A stretch of 64,000 nucleotides of DNA from Macrotrachela quadricornifera (Eukaryota; Rotifera; Eurotatoria; Philodinida; Philodinidae). Positions 12,761 to 24,131 of this stretch are shown one piece after another. Numbering within the stretch: position 1 is the first letter of the stretch; each line of letters starts with the position of its first letter. The DNA lies in assembly GCA_022393335.1 (NCBI GenBank), contig JAJEKB010020892.1, positions 770,159 to 834,158 of the forward strand. Direction: 5' to 3'. The notes under the pieces were generated by a model. It was not told where the DNA came from, searched no databases, and was given only the letters and a program-made list of their open reading frames with translations. Position numbers and translations under genes: made by a program.

Positions 12761-15001
12761 ATGAGTCATATTATAACAATATTTTTCTACCTAGAATCCG
12801 TTATGCAGGACCTAAATGTTGTAGTATCAACAGCGCAAACTACTGATAGTTCTTCTATCTCATCAATAGAAGAAGAACTTAAAATTATTTGGTTTTGTGA
12901 AAATATAGAAGAAGCTAACAATAGTCGATTATTTCAAGCATTTGATTCTATACACTTAATTAACAACTCAGTAGAATGTATTCAATTGATTTCTTCAATG
13001 GACAGTAATCAAAAACTTTTCTTAATTTTAACAGATGAATATGGATTAAATTTATTAGAAGCAGTTAAAAGTAAATGTATGCATATTTATTTCGTTAATA
13101 TACATCATTATCAGTCAAAAGATAGCACAATCAATCATAAGATTTTTGAAACATTTGACCAACTGACACGTCAATTACGTATTGATATACGTATGACATG
13201 TGAAGATCGTCTACAATTTAATTTTTTTACATCTACTGCAAAGTCCATTCAACAATTAGATAAAGAAAGTGCCGAATTTATATGGTTTCATGCACTAATT
13301 AATGCAATGCAACATAATAAATTAGAACAGATGAAAATCACAAAATGGTATAAAATTGAAAAGAATGTCTTGTTGAATAAATGTCGTCTGGATTCTAATA
13401 TGAATCAGACAACAGTAAAAAAAATAAATCTTTTTGAAGAAACGTATAGAGAAAATGATGCTATAAAATGGTATGCTGAAGACACATTTATTTATCGGCT
13501 TATAAATAAAGCATTACGCACAAACAATGTTGAAGAAATAATTCAATATCGATTTTTTATTGCTGACCTACATTATCAATTGAAACTTCTATGTGAAGAA
13601 CAATTTAGTGATATGAATACAGTAACAACTGTTTATCGTGGACAAGGCATATCAAAAAAGGAATTAAATTTATTAAAAAATAATACTGGCAATTTAATTA
13701 CAATAAAGAGTTTTTTATCAACTAGTTGGGACAAAGATGTCGCCTTAAACTTTGTTATTACACAAATTGATGTGCCTAATGTTGAACCAGTTTTATTTGA
13801 AATAAAACTGGATACAAATTTTCGACAAAATCCTTTTGCATATATATCAGAATTTACACCTATGAATGAAGCTGAAGTTTTACTTTCAATGGGTTTTGTA
13901 TTTCGTATAGAACTTGTAAAATTTGATCAAACAGGAAAATTTTGGATTGTAGAACTGATTTCCGAACCAGAAACTGATCAAATAAAAGAATTATTAAAAC
14001 ATACAATAGAAAACGTTAGTTCAGGAGATTTAGGACGTGTTCTTTATGGAATGGGAGAATATACGGCAGCACTTCGATATGCACAATGGTATATAGGAAA
14101 TTTTGATGACGACGATATAGTTTCAGCTGTGAATTATATTCAAATGGCTACGATGTATAAAGAACTTGGAGAGCATGAAAATGCTTTAGATTGTATACGA
14201 AAATCGGCTCCAATGATATTCGAAAGAGGACAGTATGGAACCGCTTTTAATAAATATTATTTGATCAGTCTTTATTATCCACTCGGCTTAATTTATCTTG
14301 GTAGACAGCAGTACCATAATGCTATATATATTTTTCAAGCAACCTTACAGCAATGGAAAGAATTTTCAAAAGAAATGCAGCTGGTAACTAAAGACTTAGC
14401 TTCTCAGGAAGGTTGGGAATGGTTGAGTACATGGGAAGGAGATCCAAACCCAATTGCAAGAACATATAATAATCTTGGTTTTGCTTATATGTTATTAAAG
14501 CAGTATCGTGCTGCATATCATTATCTGTCGAAAGGAGTGGAACTTCAATTAAAATTTTTACCTAAAAACCATTACTATTTAGCAGTCTCTTATTGCAATT
14601 TAGGCAATTTTTATAAAAGACTAATGGATTATCAAAATGCATTAGAATATTATAGGAAAGCCCTTGAAATTCTAAAACTATCCAGACAGGCAAAGCATCA
14701 TTCTGTTCTGAATGCTTATGAACAAACTGCTGGTATTTATGAAATAAAATATGATTATCCCATGGCATTAGAAAATTATCAAAATGCGTTCAATCATGCA
14801 ACAAGTGTAATTGAAATAATTAATCAGCTGATGAATATTGCCAGAATCTATAATAAAATGAAACAATATAAACAAGCAATAGAAGCATCTGAAAGAGCGG
14901 CTCGATTATGTAGAGAACATTCATTATCAATGTCTCTACTACTTGCGAAGAACGATAACATAATGCTGTTCAAAGTAACTGACGAACAATATCAACGTTA
15001 A
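12761..15001 (+). CDS. NAD:arginine ADP-ribosyltransferase with C-terminal TPRs
   Basis: 746 aa from the first in-frame ATG (12761); a second ATG at 12803 is an alternative. Residues about 45-155 form an alternating hydrophobic alpha/beta region resembling a receiver-like fold. Residues about 165-400 are an R-S-E-class ART domain: VYRGQG (Arg 293), SFLSTSW (Ser 320) and NEAEVL (E370-x-E372, the pair that in this family directs modification of arginine). Residues about 420-715 carry TPR repeats (GEYTAALRYA, LKQYRAAYHYL, LMDYQNALEYYRKAL, KYDYPMALENYQNAF). The expected reaction is transfer of ADP-ribose from NAD+ to protein arginine, with TPRs choosing the partner. No signal peptide, so intracellular. 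All catalytic residues are present, unlike its upstream neighbour. ART/TPR families are greatly expanded in bdelloids. Partner and role are unknown. Confidence 0.88.
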   Translation: MSHIITIFFYLESVMQDLNVVVSTAQTTDSSSISSIEEELKIIWFCENIEEANNSRLFQAFDSIHLINNSVECIQLISSMDSNQKLFLILTDEYGLNLLEAVKSKCMHIYFVNIHHYQSKDSTINHKIFETFDQLTRQLRIDIRMTCEDRLQFNFFTSTAKSIQQLDKESAEFIWFHALINAMQHNKLEQMKITKWYKIEKNVLLNKCRLDSNMNQTTVKKINLFEETYRENDAIKWYAEDTFIYRLINKALRTNNVEEIIQYRFFIADLHYQLKLLCEEQFSDMNTVTTVYRGQGISKKELNLLKNNTGNLITIKSFLSTSWDKDVALNFVITQIDVPNVEPVLFEIKLDTNFRQNPFAYISEFTPMNEAEVLLSMGFVFRIELVKFDQTGKFWIVELISEPETDQIKELLKHTIENVSSGDLGRVLYGMGEYTAALRYAQWYIGNFDDDDIVSAVNYIQMATMYKELGEHENALDCIRKSAPMIFERGQYGTAFNKYYLISLYYPLGLIYLGRQQYHNAIYIFQATLQQWKEFSKEMQLVTKDLASQEGWEWLSTWEGDPNPIARTYNNLGFAYMLLKQYRAAYHYLSKGVELQLKFLPKNHYYLAVSYCNLGNFYKRLMDYQNALEYYRKALEILKLSRQAKHHSVLNAYEQTAGIYEIKYDYPMALENYQNAFNHATSVIEIINQLMNIARIYNKMKQYKQAIEASERAARLCREHSLSMSLLLAKNDNIMLFKVTDEQYQR

Positions 15002-15059
15002 TGTGTTGATGCAAAAGTTTCCACGGACTTTTTTTTCTTTTTTAAAATTTTATTAAGAC

Positions 15060-15800
15060 AATATCATCAATCAACAATATATGCATGTCTCTTACGCAAG
15101 CCTAAAATAGCATTTTCATAGAATTTCTTAGAAAGAGACTGAAAGAAAGTTTCCACGTCTGGTTTGAGACGGTCTCAATTATCAAAATATTTCTCACACA
15201 GATGATTACGAAGTGATTGAAATAATGATAGCCGGAAGATACCAAGTCTGATGATTTGGTGAATGAGGTAAGATCTGATCGTCCGATTCGTCCAGTTTTT
15301 TGTAGACAACCTTTGCCGTATAAAGTTTAGCATTGTCATGAAACAGCCAAACCTTGTGACGTTCTGGATGCTTTACTCACAGAGCAATCTTCAAATTTTC
15401 GATTATTCTTCGCAAATCTCATTAAATTGATAGCAGCATGTTTTTTGAGTGCAATATATTTTTAGCTTTGGTGCTAGTAGATCTCTGAAATTGACACATA
15501 CATATATGATTTATATAGAGGAGCTACTTCTCATTACCAGTGATAATTTGTTAAAGAAAGGTGTATCAGTTGCGCTTCGATAACAAAAAGTTTCAAATGG
15601 TAATGCTCTATTGGATACTATCTGATGTCAGTTGGTGAAGAATCCGTGATCCAAGTTTATTGGCTTTTTCCGTTGGTCTTCTACTGATGCTCGCAATCGC
15701 ATCACATCACATGTGAGAGAACATTTGGACTTGCACTGATTTTTCATTGATATATCGTTCTTCCAAAATCTTTTGAACCAGTGACGACATGTGCGTTTCA
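15060..15800 (-). pseudogene. Decayed mariner transposase
   Basis: Read on the minus strand, fragments in shifting frames match mariner landmarks in order. The ITGNEK block (the catalytic D position of ..TGDEKW is now N) comes first, then STSTKAKNILHSKNM, then HDNAKLYTAKVVYKKL. Next is a PHSP..SSDLVSSGYHYFNHF block corresponding to YSPDLAPSDYHLF, and finally a KFYENAIL-like C-terminus. Many stops and at least two frameshifts. AAGTTTCCACG motifs at 15017 and 15149 may be terminal-repeat remnants. Confidence 0.75.
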
Positions 15801-16857
15801 GTAAGTGTACCTTCGCCGCGAGCTACACAAATATTGCGGGCAACGATACTTGCATTGTTGCTATAATCTAATATTTTTTCTGTATTACAACTTACTAAAT
15901 TATCGATTCAATGTCATTTTCGTCTTTTAAAAACAGTGGATCGATATATTATGTTTTACACCTAATATATACACAATAAAACGTCGTTCAATATAACTCT
16001 CGAGGATACAGAATGTATATATCTGATCATTGATAAATATTCTATATAAAAACAAATTCAATGGATTATTTATTTGTGTTCTCGATTGGAACAATTTGCA
16101 AATGAAATGAATAGAAAAGAATTTTTCTTAGTTATGTGATTATTATTAGAAAACTCTAGTAAAAGTTAAGTCAAAAACAGAAAAATAGGGTTTTACGTAT
16201 GTCTAATCGTCACCAACGAACTTCTCTTACATAAATATATGCATATGCTCATATTTTATTTTTCAATAAACTCGTATGACCAAACCAATCTGAGTTTTTT
16301 GAAAATCTCTATTAAAATCATATTTATATTCGCAAAATATCGATAGTATTAAAAATGAATATAGTTCTTCAATGAGTCTGAATCATCTTTGAATTTATCT
16401 TTTATTCATACTTACGAGAAAAAAAAGGACTTCTTTTCAACATAAAATATGACATTCTATCTTACAATTGTTTGTCAATGAATGAATCATATTTTTATCA
16501 ATATCTCATATTATTCATTTAGTAGATATAAAAATATATGTATAATGGTCTCTTGAGATACGATGGTTAATAATAATGTGTTAAAGTAATGTAAAAAAGG
16601 ATTAGTCATTTATAGGATTTCGTTTGTGATTTTTTTATGATTTATTTTTTATATTTATGAGATTATTGATACATACATACGTTGCTGTTATTTTACTTTA
16701 TAGTCAGATCAGTTATCAATAGTGTGATAGATATAACCTTGTAATTATTTATTTTGCTCGTTCTCTTTGTTTTTGTCGCATAAATGTCAACCTTTTTTTT
16801 CAATATTTTACTTCTCTCATATAACACAGGCATTTGTATGATTCGTACGAACTTACA
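15801..16857. other. Intergenic, AT-rich
   Basis: Nothing recognised beyond the 5' tail of the mariner relic near 15800-15870 and the upstream region of the Cys-rich gene. Confidence 0.4.
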
Positions 16858-17739
16858 ATGATGCATCTGTTGATTGTTTTTTTGTTATTGGTAAATGTTC
16901 GATCACAACAATATCCATGTACATGTACATGTTGTAATGGTCAATCGTGTAATCCTACTGTTTTACCTAATGTTTATGTTCAATATTGTACATTAGAAAC
17001 ATGTCTTGCACAATGTCGAGCTACATATGGTCAATGTCAAGGAAATTATCCTAATGGTCATATTTCAGCAGAATGTGGAATAACTGTTATACCACAATAT
17101 AATTGTCGATGTGAGTGTTGTAATACCGGTTCTGTTTCATGTACACCTTCATATGTTGGTAATAGTCAAGCATATTCATGTCAAACAGGAGCATGTAGTA
17201 TTGCATGCAGTACACAATATCCATATCAATGTGTATCAAATCAAAATGGACGAACACAAGGTACATGTATTGGTTATGCAGCTACAACATCAACAACAAC
17301 ATCTGTTGGTCCTTGGTTAGGCAATACATGTTTATGTATGTGTTGTAATACAGGTTCTTTTTGTTCACCTACGTATGTAGGTACAACATCAACATCTCAA
17401 TGTTCATCAGTAACTTGTACACAAGCATGCCGAAATCGTTATTCATTATCATGTCCATCTTATTCAAGTATAGGACAAACAAATGGTATATGTACAAGTG
17501 ATTCGAATGGAAATACACGTTGTAATTGTAGATGTTGTAGTAGCAATAGTTGTAGTAATTATGAAGTTAGGATAAATGGAGATTGTGCAATGTGTGATTC
17601 AATGTGTCGACAACGTACACCTTGTGTTAATACTATTCAAGTAACATATACTTGTCAAACTAATAATGCTAAATTATATTTTCCATGGATGATTTTTATA
17701 TTGACAATTACTCTTTCTAGTTTTTTTATAATCAATTAA
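16858..17739 (+). CDS. Secreted/GPI-type cysteine-rich four-repeat protein
   Basis: 293 aa from ATG 16858 (the frame is open further upstream, but only from a TTG). Residues 1-17 form a signal peptide (MMHLLIVFLLLVNVRS then QQ). Four repeats of about 55 residues each begin with a C-x-C-x-C-C motif: CTCTCC, CRCECC, CLCMCC and CNCRCC. Each continues with a CT/SPTY-like stretch and further paired cysteines (C..C..AC..). Between repeats 2 and 3 is a Thr/Ser linker (TTSTTTS) likely to be O-glycosylated. The C-terminus is a short polar stretch followed by about 20 hydrophobic residues, ending in IIN, which fits a GPI-anchor signal or one membrane helix. It is probably an extracellular, disulfide-rich surface protein. 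I do not recognise a named family, and no function can be assigned. Confidence 0.8.
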   Translation: MMHLLIVFLLLVNVRSQQYPCTCTCCNGQSCNPTVLPNVYVQYCTLETCLAQCRATYGQCQGNYPNGHISAECGITVIPQYNCRCECCNTGSVSCTPSYVGNSQAYSCQTGACSIACSTQYPYQCVSNQNGRTQGTCIGYAATTSTTTSVGPWLGNTCLCMCCNTGSFCSPTYVGTTSTSQCSSVTCTQACRNRYSLSCPSYSSIGQTNGICTSDSNGNTRCNCRCCSSNSCSNYEVRINGDCAMCDSMCRQRTPCVNTIQVTYTCQTNNAKLYFPWMIFILTITLSSFFIIN

Positions 17740-19141
17740 AAAATTATTATTATTTAAACGTAAATAGATAACATCTGAAAATAGCAGAACAATGTCCATA
17801 TATTGTAGAATATAAAAACTCACTGTAAAGAACAAGACAAAATCTAACATGATAATATATTGTTTTTCGTTTTCTATATAGGTAATTTTACATCACAAAT
17901 TGAATCATTTAAACCAGCAAATGACACTCAGTTTGATGCTAATATTTTTTGTTTAATTATAGAACCAATTGCAGAATTGAATCTGATAGGACCCGGTAAG
18001 GTCAGATCAGATATAGGATTCGATTGCATCCTACTCTAATCAGCTAACGAGGTATTATGACAACATATTGGTAGACTGCAAATATGATTAATCACGAGGA
18101 TGCTATACTATAATGTAGTTAGAACTTCATAATACCATCATGACCAATGATTATAGATAATACAGTACACTGTACGACAACCAATACATGAACATTTTTA
18201 CATTTGCACAGCACGTCAGTCTTGTATATCTATGATTCCCATTTAAATGATAAGTAACTTTTAATAAAAATTAACAAGGAACCGTATTCAGGTGTAAAAC
18301 TCCGATTCCATTCATTCATATATCATTCGATAGAGCATGATGAGGTAGTCAAAACCTAAATATCTTATTAGTCCACAATGCCTTTTTAAGGTGTTATAGA
18401 GGTTTTTTCTACAAACCAGCAAAAATAGGCAGAAATAGGAAAATGTATATTTCGACCTATGAAAGTCATATAGGGTTGTTATTTTTTGAAGATAGTAGTA
18501 AACCTCTACTTTATAGCGAACAATCCTTCTTTTGGAGGATATAGCATCATTTATACATAAAGGTTTTTAAGGAAAAAAGTGGATAGTATTTTTGTTTTAC
18601 ACAATTTCTGTTTCTTCACTATAGTCATACGAAAAGATTAGTAATTCCTTGCTATGCTCGGTATGTAATGAACAGTAAGCGGGCATTATAATATTTATGT
18701 GTATTTTTAATTTATATAGAAGAGAAAAAAAGAAGAATATTTGTCTTATACTGACTGGTATATCTGGAAATTTCGCTTTGATCAAGTTTTAACTATATGT
18801 TGAAACTTTTTAATGTTCTTCGTTTATATAAACCATGCGAGTTTTTCTCAATTATTATGGGAATACTCCTGCTTATCAATACATATATATAAATAGATCA
18901 TTTATAATTAATTAATTCTTTTGCTTTTCATTGCGTAAATAAACTAAATTTTCTGCATCTTGTTTTTTCCTAATCTAACTCGACCACAAGACGTGATAAC
19001 ATTTCCCAACTTTCATTGTTTCAGTCAGTTGTAACTGTATAAACCTGAAGTCAACAGACATGATTAGGCCAGAGGAAAAGTACGGAATCGTGAAATCCGA
19101 GATCCTATTGAATTCCAATGAATCTAAAGAATTCCTTACGA
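17740..19141. other. Intergenic; one dispersed-repeat fragment
   Basis: No gene seen. A segment near 18280-18320 (GTATTCAGGTGTAAAACTCC, then CGATTCCATTCATTCAT) recurs inverted at about 41475-41515, so it belongs to a dispersed repeat. Confidence 0.45.
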
Positions 19142-20252
19142 GCCAAGCAGACAAGAATTTGGAAAAACGCGTTTAAACGTTCAGTCGGGAATCGCGATTG
19201 TGATCTATTCACGCTCAAGAAAAAGACGCCGTTTTTACGGTCAAAAAGTAGAAATTACACGCACAAAACGACGTTTTTCTTGAGCATGAATGGGTCACAA
19301 TCGCGATTCCCGATTGGGCGTTTAAGGGGGCTCCCCCCCCCTCAGAAAAGTCATTTTTTCGGAAAAAAATCGAAGTTGAGTTTTTATCATAGAAAGATGC
19401 GCCGAAGCTTCCTCTTTCAGAATATGTATGGTTTTTTGGAAAATAAATGGTTTTTCACAGATACATCGTATGAAACTTTCATTCTAGTATTATATTTTCG
19501 AAGAAATTTTCGTGGTTTTTCAGTTTAGAAAAACTGGGTCGTTGCTAGTGTGAACATTGAATATAACATTTTTATAACAACTAGCATAATAGATGACGCT
19601 AACCTACTGAATCTATTACGTGCTTTGAAATATTTAATGAAATATCCTACTTCAACATGACTTTAATAGACTTAAACGAAAAAATCCACTTCTAAAACTT
19701 CTTTGGTTTTCTCAAAACATGGTTTTCAATCAGGAAAATTGAAATAACTCCTTCTCAATTCGAGCTATAGCCAATGTTTTTTTTTTGTTTTAAAGGTCTC
19801 GACGAGAGGAAACTTTTGTCCCACCAGTTTTTTTAAAGTCGATTCCTGGGCTGAGAAAAGTGGAATTTACTGTCGTTAAACTCCCATTTTTTATGCTGAT
19901 TTTTAGACCTTTCTAGTAAAATAGCCTTAAAAAATCAATAAGATTGAACTTCAAAATTCTGGTCGGACAAAAGTTAGGTACTGAGATTAGCTTTAATTTG
20001 AAACCAACCCGACCTCGATATCTTGTGTTATAGCCAAGTTATATCGATTCTCCTAAAGACCAAGAATGACCTATGATTGAGATGAAATTCTGGTCCAGTA
20101 AGGCTAATCGGGCTGATATTTTTATCAGAGACATATCTCAGCAGGATCTCTCATTCCTGAAAGTTTCAGCTCTAAAGGCCCATTCTAAGTTGGAAATCAT
20201 TTCTGAGGGGGGCCCCCCTTAAACGCGTTTTCCATATTCTTGTCCGCTTGGG
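19142..20252. mobile_element. Non-autonomous TIR/foldback DNA transposon
   Basis: The left end 19142-19180 (GCCAAGCAGACAAGAATTTG, then GAAAAACGCGTTT) is matched in inverted orientation by the right end 20221-20252 (reading inward CCAAGCGGACAAGAATATGG, then AAAACGCGTTT). A further inverted match lies inside the ends: AAGGGGGCT then CCCCCCTCAGAAA at 19324-19350, against TTTCTGAGGGGGGCCCCCCTT at 20200-20220. The left part also has its own hairpin (about 19170-19225 paired with 19275-19325, sharing GGGAATCGCGATTGTGA). No transposase. I could not define a target-site duplication. Confidence 0.7.
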
Positions 20253-20628
20253 GAGTCCACAAGTTTTCAATAAGATGCTAAAACTATTAAAGGATGTCAT
20301 TCGTATCACCCTCTAATTCTCATGTGGATATGTTTTCTCTGGTTTTCTTGATACCAATCGTTTGTGGTGATGGATGTACGTATCATTGACGCGTTATTTG
20401 TTTGATGACTTGTAGTTCATAATAGCACAGTATATTCATTAGAACTATTGCAACTGAATCACCCTCCTCATTTATCGATCCATAACATCGGATCGACTCA
20501 TGCTATTAGTTGTCTATATATATAATTGCATCAGCGAGATACTTTTATTAATCAAAAATTTCCGAGAATTTTTAGATAAGGAACCATATAATTGATGAGT
20601 CACTATATAGAAATATTCGAATAGTTTT

Positions 20629-20890
20629 TCATTCATTTTTATTTGCCTCCATAACTCGTGATAACCTATCCATTGATGGATGGTCGTTTTTATCAATCAA
20701 CAGCCATACTGCTGACTGGTTGTCTAAGAATTTCGTTGAATCATTGATTTTTACTATAAAATATGAGTTATCTCCATCATTATCAGATGTACCGTCTTCA
20801 TCACTACTATTGTTATGGTTCGCTTCATCATCATTATTTTCATATTCACCGTCGTCAGATGCACGGAATAATTCAGCATCGCCAGTACTA
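20629..20890 (-). pseudogene. N-terminal fragment of a bdelloid zinc-finger-type protein (inverted)
   Basis: The minus-strand frame encodes an acidic low-complexity stretch (DDGEYENNDDEANHNNSSDE) followed by a well-formed protein segment (SYFIVKINDSTKFLDNQSAV, then WLLIDKNDHPSMDRLSRVME). It has no ATG of its own and ends at a stop at 20629. It abuts, head to head, the plus-strand fragment at 20900, which looks like the following portion of the same kind of protein. This is best explained as a local inversion, or as two unrelated fragments. Confidence 0.4.
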
Positions 20891-20899
20891 AGAAGAATA

Positions 20900-21447
20900 A
20901 TGAATTTAAGAACGTTATCAATAACAATAAAAGATGAACATTTTGAATATACAGTATATTCAATAAACAAATGGATAGAAAATAGTAAAGAAAATTTGCA
21001 TCTTGATCAATTAGAATTGAAATCAGATATTGATTATACGATAAGTATAACCGATAATAATAATATTGTTGAAGATGACTTGAAATGCAGATGTGGCACT
21101 CAAGTAAGATTAAGAAAAAGAGACGGGAAGTTCCAAACTACGAATTTTTACAAACATTTGAGATCTGTAACATGTTCCGTGATGCAAAAAAAAGAGAGCA
21201 ACATAATCAACAGAAACAATTAGCAAATTACACTATTGGCAATGATATTAATATTACTGATGAGGATCAGTTAATGTCATCCTCTTCAGTAGTATCATCA
21301 CAATCATTATCAGATGAGATAATAAATGCACCCATATCCCAATCACATAGAACAAATATAATATCATCATTGACAGCAGATGGTATCAAGCGCAATTTAT
21401 TGAGTGCAAAACTAACAAATTCACAACAGTCACGAGCAAAAACATAA
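20900..21447 (+). pseudogene. Zinc-finger-like protein fragment with one frameshift
   Basis: From ATG 20900, 107 codons run to a stop at 21221. They include INKWIENSKENLHLDQLELK and a probable zinc-binding block C-R-C-G-T...TNFYKHLRSVTC (C-x-C, then H and C). At the eight-A run near 21185 the natural continuation (REQHNQQKQLANYT..., Ser-rich, ending at 21447) moves to another frame. This is either a one-base indel or a sequencing error in the homopolymer. The finger resembles single CxC...HxxxxxC fingers of transposon-associated proteins. No function is known to me. Confidence 0.5.
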
Positions 21448-21449
21448 AA

Positions 21450-24125
21450 ACTAACATCTTTTGTCTGGTTTGTTTTATATTATTATATATTCAATGTATA
21501 TTATTATGATATTTCTATACAACTGAGAAATTGTTTCTTTAAGAATTTATGTTCAGTCTATTTTTTATTGTTAAGTACGTTACATTATGTCAAAATAGGA
21601 GTAACTTTACTGTCAATCCTCCTTCTATTACCAAATGTTTTTTTGAATGTTTATATCCAAACTTCGTTCGTTTTCATGCTTACGTTTATAAATTATATTC
21701 TATGTTCTTGCAGGTTTATTGATCTTAACCTAAAATATATACCGCAATAAATAGTTTGTTCCCTCACGATTTTACATGATTCCGTCAGATTTAATAAGAT
21801 TCCATTGGATTCTAGGATTTCGTACTTTTTCTCCTGGGGTGATGTCGCTCAAGAATATTTTTCGTTTTTGTGTACTAAAAAGTGAGTACACTCTAGAATC
21901 GGTCAGTGTGTCCGTCCGGTCGTCCGTTTACACGATAACTCTTTATAATTACATTCGATTGAGCTGAAATTTTGTGCACAGAACTGTCTCATCAATATCT
22001 CGATCGAGTTCGAAGATGAGAAAGATCCGACGAGAAATGGCTGTGTTATCGAAAAAATTGTCATTATTCACCAAACCATCCCTGAGGGGGGTACAGGGAT
22101 TTTTTCAAAAAAATTTTTTTTCTTAGAAATATTTTAAATATATATGAATCGACTCAGTTTTTAACGCTGATTCCGAATATGATATTAATTTTGAATGAAA
22201 TCGTAACTGTTTAAGTGAAAATTGCCTAAATAAGGTCCCAAAATGTACAAAATCTGTATCCTGAGGCCACTGTGCATAAATATGTCTCGGGTAACTAGCA
22301 GTTTTGGGGTATTCTAGGTGCATGGTTTTGTCGCTACTAAAAAGAGTTATAAAATGGAAAAAATCCGAACTCGATAGCTATTAATATTGCTGGATTATTA
22401 TGAAAATACTGATGCCTCTGTGTATCACATATCTTTAATAGATCTATGAGGTTACCTATGACTATAATCTCCTTGATAATCTCGCTAGATAAAAGCCCAA
22501 ATCCATTCTGGAATAACTCCTCCTACTCAGTTTTCTAACCTGATCACGAATCTGAACTCGTTTCTGTTATTTCTAAAGATATAATATCACTTTGAGAGTT
22601 GAGTCAATGATCACTTTATAGGATCGCCTATAGCGTCGTCCAAGCTAACTTGGCTCCCCAGTTTTTTTATTCTTACAATTTAGTGGCAAAAGATGTGTCT
22701 TGATGAGATCTATGCCTTGTAGAAAAATAAGCCTAAGAACTCGTGCAGCACATGAGAAAATTCCAAAATACCACCTCCCGCAATGTAATCTTCGGATATC
22801 CTCAGCTTTTGACTTCTAGCACTTCTTTTATTTGGTAACTTCCTCACTTGAGTAGAATGAATTTGTAGACTAAACTGTTTTCCGTCCAATTGAGATGTCC
22901 CAGAGCTCAAACGGCCAAGCCGTTCAAGAGATACGGTCAAAATGCTGATCATAAACTCAAGATAGCTAGTCTTTAGACGGTTCGATCAAAATCAATTTGT
23001 TGTCAATTCTTTTTACTTTTTGAAGTACACATAGCTTTCGGATAAAATCCGAAGTTTCCGCATTTATTTCCCTCTTCTTTCTGTTCTCTCTAGTCATCTA
23101 TACATGTGTTTTCTTTTCATTTCAATAACAACAAATAAACGAGTGTGCCAAGCAAAACGGAGCTAATAGTATTTCGACTGTAACGTTTTTTCAAAAGATG
23201 TGTCATCAAATTCTCTAAAAAGTCTTGACCAACTCTATTTATACAGTGAGCTCAGGCAAAAAAATTTAGACGAGAAATATTAAACACACAAGAGATAATC
23301 AAATTTCAAGCAGAATAGCATTTTTCTCGAATTGCTACTGTTATAAGTTGAGTGAGATAAGAAGACAAAAGTATATGCATTTTGCAGCTGTCGAAATACT
23401 CTATCAACTAGTGTTATTAACGAACAAATAATAAATCAACTGATGAGAACAGCATCGATTTTTTTGTCTTTGAGATTTTTAAAAAATCATCTATTTAAAT
23501 CTCTAGCTAGCGAGGCTTGTGAAAACCGAAAAACTTCTTTCTAATTCTTGCTTTTGAATTAATCTGAATGAGACTATTTATTTTGTACAGGACGCATACA
23601 TTGTGTCATTTTTCTTTTTTTCCTTTGTAAACATCTGCTTACGTTCGTTACGAATAAGAGCAATGTAGTAACTCAGCATCTAAAATTTATACTGAGATAA
23701 ACAACTGGATTTTTTTGACCTAGTTTTCGAGTTTGGGTGTCTATGATAAAGAGGACGCTAGTTAATGACACTAACAAAATGGAAAAGGCGTAAATAACCA
23801 TGATGAAAATCTTATCTTATTGCGTTTTTAAATATTTCTAGTATTTCTGTTTAATTAACTTTTTCAATTGACTCGATTATAAAATAGCTTGCTCAAGCGT
23901 ACCTATGGATTTAGAATTGGTGGTATGAGTCATGTGCATGAACTTGTAGACCGTACTGTAACATACTAAGAGAACGAGAAAAAAAAACAACGTAAACGAT
24001 GATGATGCATTTTTGTTTGTTTTGATGACAACTATAAATGTACATGAAGAATCGGAAAATGAGTATTTTATTTTATATTTCAGGTTTTTCTTATTGATCA
24101 TTTTCATTGGAAAAGAAAAATTCAA
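21450..24125. other. Long intergenic stretch, repeat-like
   Basis: No supported gene. Several short open frames (60-82 codons) have no recognisable content. Patches such as 21900-22120 look like old repeat, but I could not pair them within the window. Confidence 0.4.
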
Positions 24126-24131
24126 TACATA

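Noticed and set aside
14562..14768. Minus-strand open frame inside the ART/TPR gene
   Set aside because: Antisense shadow of a clearly coding plus-strand frame.
17111..17320. His/Val-rich plus-strand open frame
   Set aside because: Out-of-frame shadow of the Cys-rich protein (TGT/ATT codons shifted).
19118..19528. 136-residue open frame
   Set aside because: It runs through the hairpin and G/C runs of the TIR element and has no protein-like features.
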